This document shows, one piece after another, positions 17,985 through 23,147 of a stretch of 23,147 bases of DNA. Both the position numbers and the translations under genes were made by a program. Under the pieces are notes generated by a model. That model was not told the origin of the DNA. It did no database searches and saw nothing but the letters and a program-made list of their open reading frames with translations. The stretch is taken from the NCBI GenBank assembly GCA_001579985.1, contig LRSR01014803.1, positions 1 through 23,147 on the forward strand, written 5' to 3'. The DNA is from Hypsibius dujardini. Its lineage: Eukaryota > Tardigrada > Eutardigrada > Parachela > Hypsibiidae. Numbering within the stretch: the stretch's first letter is position 1; every line of letters starts with the position of its first letter.

Positions 17985-20374
17985 ATGATGGAGAACCCTC
18001 CGGCACGCAGTGTCTTCAAGGCACCCTCCTCCAGGTCGCCTGTTGCGGAGAAACCTCTGAAAAAGCGTACTCCCTTCAGTATCGACAGTATTCTCAGCAC
18101 AGATACGGACACTTCGCCGAAGGAAGAGTGCTTCTCGCCGAGTTTATCCGAGACAAAATGCAGTAACAACGAGAATATCCACACGGCGATGGATGCTTAT
18201 GCGGCGGCGGCGGCGGCTGCAACGACGGCCATGTATTCCTCATCGGGCTATTACTCGTCCCCCGCCGACGCCTATAATTACGGATCGATGGTCAATTCAC
18301 ACGTCGTCAAGGTGCCGGCGCAGCGAGTCCAGCAGCAGCAGCAGCAGCAACACTTGGCGCCATGCGGTGGCGTCAGTCCTCATCCAGCCCTTTTCGGGAT
18401 CGGACATCACGTCGGCATGTCTGCCTACCAGTGGATGGACCCCGCCCGACGACTTTGTAAGACACTTTTTAAATAAATTAATAAAATTTTAGTTAAACTA
18501 GAATGTAAGAATTTATCAAGTTGTTATTTTTGGTGATTCTAGTGACAAGGAGAATTGGGCATCCCTACCAGAATAGAACCCCTCCCAAACGGAAGAAGCC
18601 TCGCACTTCCTTCACACGGATTCAGATTTGCGAATTAGGTATGATTTCTGATGAGGTGATGCGGGGGTTAGAATGTGGCTTTGTCGTGGCAATCTTTGCT
18701 GGAACCAATTTACAAACTTGTTACGATTTATTTTGAGTTCTAAAGTAAACGTTTAAAAAAAGTCCAATTTAAACTGTATACATACATCGAGTAACAACAT
18801 AACATTTATGAACGAATTTGCCACTGAAGACACTATATATTTTATTTTTACTGCAAAAAATGAATTGTGATTAGTACTAGTGCAGTATTATTTTCAGTGG
18901 CATGGCTAAATGTTTATTAAAGGCGGTACCGCAAGATAATCTAAATCAATTTTTTCAGATGTTAAGCATATACTTCCAATTTCACTCCAGCAATTTTAAT
19001 GTGATTTTTTGCTAAAGTATTAATTTCAAGTAAAAATTATCTTGGAAATAGCGGGCGCCTCATGAATTGCCGCGACCTTTCTTTCTATTGAGAACTTACC
19101 GAGAGTCACTTTATTCTGCTCCCACACGGCAGTACCTATTGCTATTGTTCTGTATTCGGCCATAGCCTGTATCTTATGTTTTAAATAATCCATGATGAGT
19201 TTAAAATTAATTGTGATGCCTTATTTGATGCTAACTGCACTTGAATGTTACGAAAAATCTGTATGAAGTCATTGGCAATCGCCTAACGTATTTTGTTGTT
19301 GCAGAGAAACGCTTTCACAGACAAAAATATCTAGCGTCGGCGGAGCGAGCCTCGCTGGCCAAGTCCTTGAAGATGACGGATGCTCAGGTAATTAATGATT
19401 TAATCGATCGATCGAACGTTGAAGCAGAGAAAAAAGAAGTGATTAATAAAGTTGCAGTACCGGTAGTCGAGTGGTGCGGTATCTCTTGCGGCGCCCTCTT
19501 TAGCAGAGTAGTGACTGATAACCACGACATGGTTACTGCATTTGCTGGCTTTTTTAACAAAGTGTTTTCTCCTTTTGGCTTCAGGTCAAAACTTGGTTTC
19601 AAAACCGACGGACAAAACACAGGTAATAAATGCAATACGCTATCAATTACCCGTGATATTTTAATTTACCAACAAAAGGCACTCAGCATTTCTATTAAAA
19701 ATATTATCAATCACTAATAGTGTATATGGACGAGCATATATAGCGTTTAATTAACTCGCAATCGTAAATCAACATAATACCATCCATATGAGATTTCAAA
19801 TGCGTACAAATCAGTGATGTTAATGTCGAATTCCAATTTATATGTCGAATACCAGCAATTTTAGCTTGAGATAGATATTTTATAAAATATTTCAAATTTA
19901 TATAACCTTTTGGTGCTGCTTTAATTTCTAAACAATTCTGTAGAATAAAAGGTTCAATGCTCAATTGCTCTTTTTATATCGGTTAGGCGGCAAACCAACG
20001 AAGAGCGGGAAGCGGACCGACAGGCCGCCAATCGGATGCTTTTGTCACAGCTGGCCGAAGTGACCAAGACCAGCCGAGCGTATGACAGCACCGACGCGTT
20101 ATGCCTTAATAATGCTTCCCTTCACGCTCTTCACAATCTCCGACCGTGGGTTAATGCCGGCGACGGCGGTGGTTCCCTCTCCAACAATAATCATCATCCC
20201 CACATTATTACCTGTCCTCAGACAAACAGCTCTTCACCCAACAACAATAACACCAACAACAACTGCAGTAGCCGATGTAGCAGCAGCAGCGAAACAAGTC
20301 ACGAGGAAGAGGACCGTGATGATGATGACAACCGGTCAGAGGTCTCATCAGATGAGGATGCACTATCCGTCTAA
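17985..20374 (+). CDS. TLX: TLX-class homeobox transcription factor, five exons
   Basis: A nuclear DNA-binding regulator of the NKL group (vertebrate TLX1-3, Drosophila C15), used in neuronal and organ patterning. Exons: 17985-18456, 18543-18638, 19305-19387, 19585-19622, 19987-20374. Phases agree (1, 1, 0, 2) and total 1077 nt, 358 residues. In order: an Eh1-like repressor motif, FSIDSIL (31-37); seven Ala (73-79); seven Gln (116-122); a PBX-type QWMDPARR (149-156); the TLX hallmark [18 protein letters not shown] (159-176); and the homeodomain, 174-233, with [18 protein letters not shown], Thr47 in VKTWFQN, then RRTKHRRQT. After the homeodomain come [16 protein letters not shown], an Asn/Ser-rich stretch and an acidic tail. 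His replaces the usual Trp at homeodomain position 56. The homeodomain is divided among four exons, exon 4 being only 38 nt. Start: ATG ATG with A at -3; the second ATG is equally usable. Confidence 0.93.
18330..18350 (+). repeat. (CAG)6CAA trinucleotide repeat in TLX exon 1
   Basis: In frame with TLX, coding for seven Gln (residues 116-122). The six CAG codons are pure, so length variation is likely. Confidence 0.97.
18639..19304 (+). other. TLX intron 2, with a short inverted repeat
   Basis: The longest TLX intron, 666 bp. A 10-bp perfect inverted repeat (tgccactgaa at 18819-18828, complement at 18893-18902) flanks 64 bp of A+T-rich DNA. This is too small to call an element. Confidence 0.6.
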
Positions 20375-23147
20375 TTGCCCTCCCTTCTCTCCCCCTTCCT
20401 TTCCTTCCTTTCTGGTTTGAATTATACCGTCTCAGAGGTCTGACTTTGTGTCTGACGTTGTCTGTTTGTCTGTCAGGAGCTTAATGGACAGATAAAGTGT
20501 TGCACTCTGTTGCGCTTCAATTAGTTAATCGCTGCCAGTTTGTCCCGCTTGGATGGCCGTATATCCCTTTGATGATGATGAGAGTGGTGTGGTGGCTTCT
20601 TTGCCGGTTTCACAGTCACCACTCTCAATCGCACTTGTCAGAGCGTCTGTATGTGTGTGTGTGTGTTTATCTCTCACTACTATTACGCAGAACAGTTTAT
20701 CTACGCTGCATTGGTTTTTTAATTGATCCTCCTCATTCACTGGCTCTCGATCAATTTTGTTGCCTTGTGGGAAAGTATTGTGCGATTTAAAGAAAGGAAA
20801 AAGGAAATGATTGAAACCTCCCAGTGGTCATTTGCATTCTACAGATAGATACATGTGCTAGCTACATGGGCCATTTGACGAACAAGTGACACATCCAAAA
20901 AAGGCCACATTGGTCAATGTGAAACAATCAATTGATCAAGTTGGAAAAGATGGAAAAGCTTCCAGAGCAGCGGATGCATTTATCGAATGGAATTGAGAGT
21001 AGAATTAGAAGAGACTTGGCGTTAGAATAACAATCCACAATTGTCATCACTTCATTAGCGTGATTGTGTGTCCGCGCGCAGAAGGATGCGGTCTGGCTTT
21101 TATTGTTAACGCCTGTGTAGTTGTGCGTGATATGAATCTCGACGCGAGGACAGAGTAAATGCTCGGTCGTGACCTGGAGGTGTGTAAAGTGAAACCGTCT
21201 GGCGCTCGCCTGTTAATTCGCTCATTATAATTAGTCTGCCTCGTGGTCTGACTTGACCTACGTCGATGAAAGCGATAGAGTATCTAATCAATGAGTCAGG
21301 AATTTTCGGGGGTATTATATTTAAAATATGTGAAATTAGTAAATGGAACTTAAAGGATACTGCTATAATTGGACATACTCGAATTGGAAGTGCGCAGACT
21401 TTCAGCAAGTGAGCATGGGAAATAATTAGCTTACTTTACGTAATTGTTGAATACCATACTGACCGTTCCAGCAGTCTGAAAGAGCATCCTCATTCATAGC
21501 ATTATTTGGGTGGTGCAGTTACATATATCGCCACGATGGAGTAAATTGGAAATTGCCATGATGTCAGTGAAATTAGATGAAATGTCAGTGAGGTTGTCAG
21601 TTTTGGCAACAAGTCTTGTGTTCTGTGAATTGAACTTGTGTGTCTGCTCTATGGGAGCAATTACCGAAATCGACTGGCCGTAGATAGATGCATTGCAAGA
21701 ACAAACGAGCTGTCAAATTGTCCATTAAACATTCCTCCCTCGACTGCTGTGCTTCCGCCGATCGACCTAATAAGCCATCCCCAACTGCTATAAGGGATCC
21801 ACAAGGTTTTCGCAGTTGTTGGTTGGTGGGACGCTCATGAAAATGTGATTGCTTCATTCCTGTGGGATGATTTGCAGCATGTATGACAGTTTGATCGGCG
21901 ATAACTGACAAGTCAGGCTAATGAGAAGTGTATGTCTGATTAAATACTACCGCTTTCTATTCTCATGCTACAGTTCCAATCACTCGATAATATACTCAAA
22001 TACGAGAGCCTTCTATCAACGTTGCTTCAATCTCAAATTGTATACCTTCAATTATTTTTAGCAGCATCTTCAATTATTTCATTTTACTATTTATTATTTT
22101 AGCAGTGGCACGTATAGTTTTTAATTCGTATTTGTTGCAAATTAAATTTTTTTATATTCTTCAACGCCAGATGCAGGCGCAGGGAAGTTGCAGTGAAGCG
22201 TTAAGTCTAGTCAAAGAATTAGAGAATGCCCGCCCTTGTTATGCTCCGCCTCAACATGGCTAAAACAGCCCATAACTGCACGGACAGTTTTTTCATGGGA
22301 AGTAGTGATTATAATGTGAATATACTACAATCAGTGACCAAGACAAAACATAATGGCTACTGTGTCTATAGTATTAAGGTATAAAACAAATGCGAGAACT
22401 GTCCCCGTTCACCCGATCAAAAAAAGCTCCACTTTGTGCTGCGAGTATACGTAATTTACGGTTAATATATTTTCTAGTTGATTGGCTGCAAAGCAGAGTG
22501 ATATAACAGACGGCGTCATAACATTGAAACCATCTTAAAACTATTTTAAGACAAAACCATGAAAACAGTCCGGACTTTTGTTTTGTTGAACTTCAAGCCG
22601 GGTCGCCGAAGATGTCCGCAAGGAATAATTGTTTTCAGCTACCAATATATCTTTTTTCACACAACTAATTTGGGTTTGCAAACTTTTGCACTTTAATTTT
22701 TTTCAAAATATATCACGTGACACCATCAGGTTTTATTATCCCATTTAGACATTCTTTGAAAAACCATTCTTTTGACGGATTTCGTCCGATTTACTATTTT
22801 TCGGATTTTTTGGATACTCAGATACTCAAATTGTTAACACCGAAACTCAGCGTTGTAGTTTACCTTGTGTAGCGAAATAGAAATGACCAAAAACCTTCTC
22901 AAATTTGTCCTTTTAGGATGGGAGGAATTTCCCGTGAATTTTCATTTTTGCCTTCCGACTAGACATCAAACACGGAAACGCTGCTTGGTGTGTGTAACGA
23001 ATCTGCATAGCTGTCCAAACAATGCAAAACGCAGTAAATCTAACGAAATTCGTCTAATAAAAGTTTTGAAAGAATGTCCAAATGAGAGAAAACCTGGTGA
23101 CGCCATGTAATTTTTTTGAGAAAAGCAGAAAAGGCAAAAGTTTGAAA
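20375..23147. other. TLX 3' flank and intergenic DNA, no gene recognised
   Basis: The TLX 3' UTR should begin here; I found no convincing AATAAA signal. A (GT)n run lies at 20651-20666. Minus-strand frames 21106-21408 and 21597-21911 and plus-strand frame 22865-23110 show no recognisable similarity. The last contains RKRCLVC, which recalls a zinc knuckle but lacks the remaining ligands. Confidence 0.4.
22281..22575. repeat. Short imperfect inverted repeats about 295 bp apart
   Basis: cggacagttttttcatgg at 22281-22298 is nearly the reverse complement of ccatgaaaacagtccg at 22557-22572, with one substitution and a two-base length difference. The spacing would suit a small non-autonomous DNA element, but I see no target-site duplication and no coding content. 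Confidence 0.3.

Noticed and set aside
22865-23110. 81-codon frame with RKRCLVC resembling a transposase zinc knuckle
   Set aside because: The remaining Cys/His ligands of a piggyBac-type finger are not in place.

Overview
The window is nuclear DNA from an animal. Three protein genes are broken by short GT-AG introns (52 to about 670 bp), and their products belong to metazoan families. Moderate base composition, small introns, many interrupted CTGY/CAGR tetranucleotide arrays and a decayed pogo/Tigger-type transposon fit an invertebrate bilaterian. I cannot name the phylum from sequence alone.

Layout. (1) 1-305 (+): end of a cadherin-repeat-like reading frame that enters from outside the window and carries an in-frame TAG. 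(2) 516-1716 (-): a three-exon gene for the box C/D snoRNP assembly factor BCD1/ZNHIT6. (3) 1717-2380: a 664-bp divergent interval serving both neighbours. (4) 2381-7084 (+): a twelve-exon long-chain acyl-CoA synthetase (ACSL) gene, whose summed exons give an uninterrupted 681-residue protein. (5) 7085-9536: non-coding DNA with a perfect 54-bp inverted repeat (7921-7974/7996-8049) and a TGCC/TGTC array. (6) 9537-11218: a degenerate DDE transposase of the pogo/Tigger type. (7) 11219-17984: 6.8 kb with no gene I can establish, holding a 21-22-bp minisatellite, a compact hairpin, an ~88-bp degenerate tandem repeat, a CAGA array and a TGTGTC array. At 13611 there is an isolated short open exon beginning MSRRKQ, which matches the N-terminal NuRD-recruiting motif of SALL/BCL11/FOG zinc-finger factors. 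(8) 17985-20374 (+): a five-exon TLX-class homeobox gene, 358 residues. (9) 20375-23147: 3' flank and intergenic DNA with no gene recognised.

The three intact genes do unrelated jobs: snoRNP biogenesis, fatty-acid activation and transcriptional control of development. The only evident linkage is the head-to-head BCD1/ACSL arrangement, which may share a promoter. Exon boundaries were assigned by hand from reading-frame continuity, GT/AG sites and family similarity recalled from knowledge. No alignment or transcript data were available. I did not find a convincing new biological system. The best leads are the 54-bp perfect hairpin, complementary repeat arrays in ACSL introns that could drive back-splicing, the His at homeodomain position 56 of TLX with its 38-nt recognition-helix exon, and the MSRRKQ exon.
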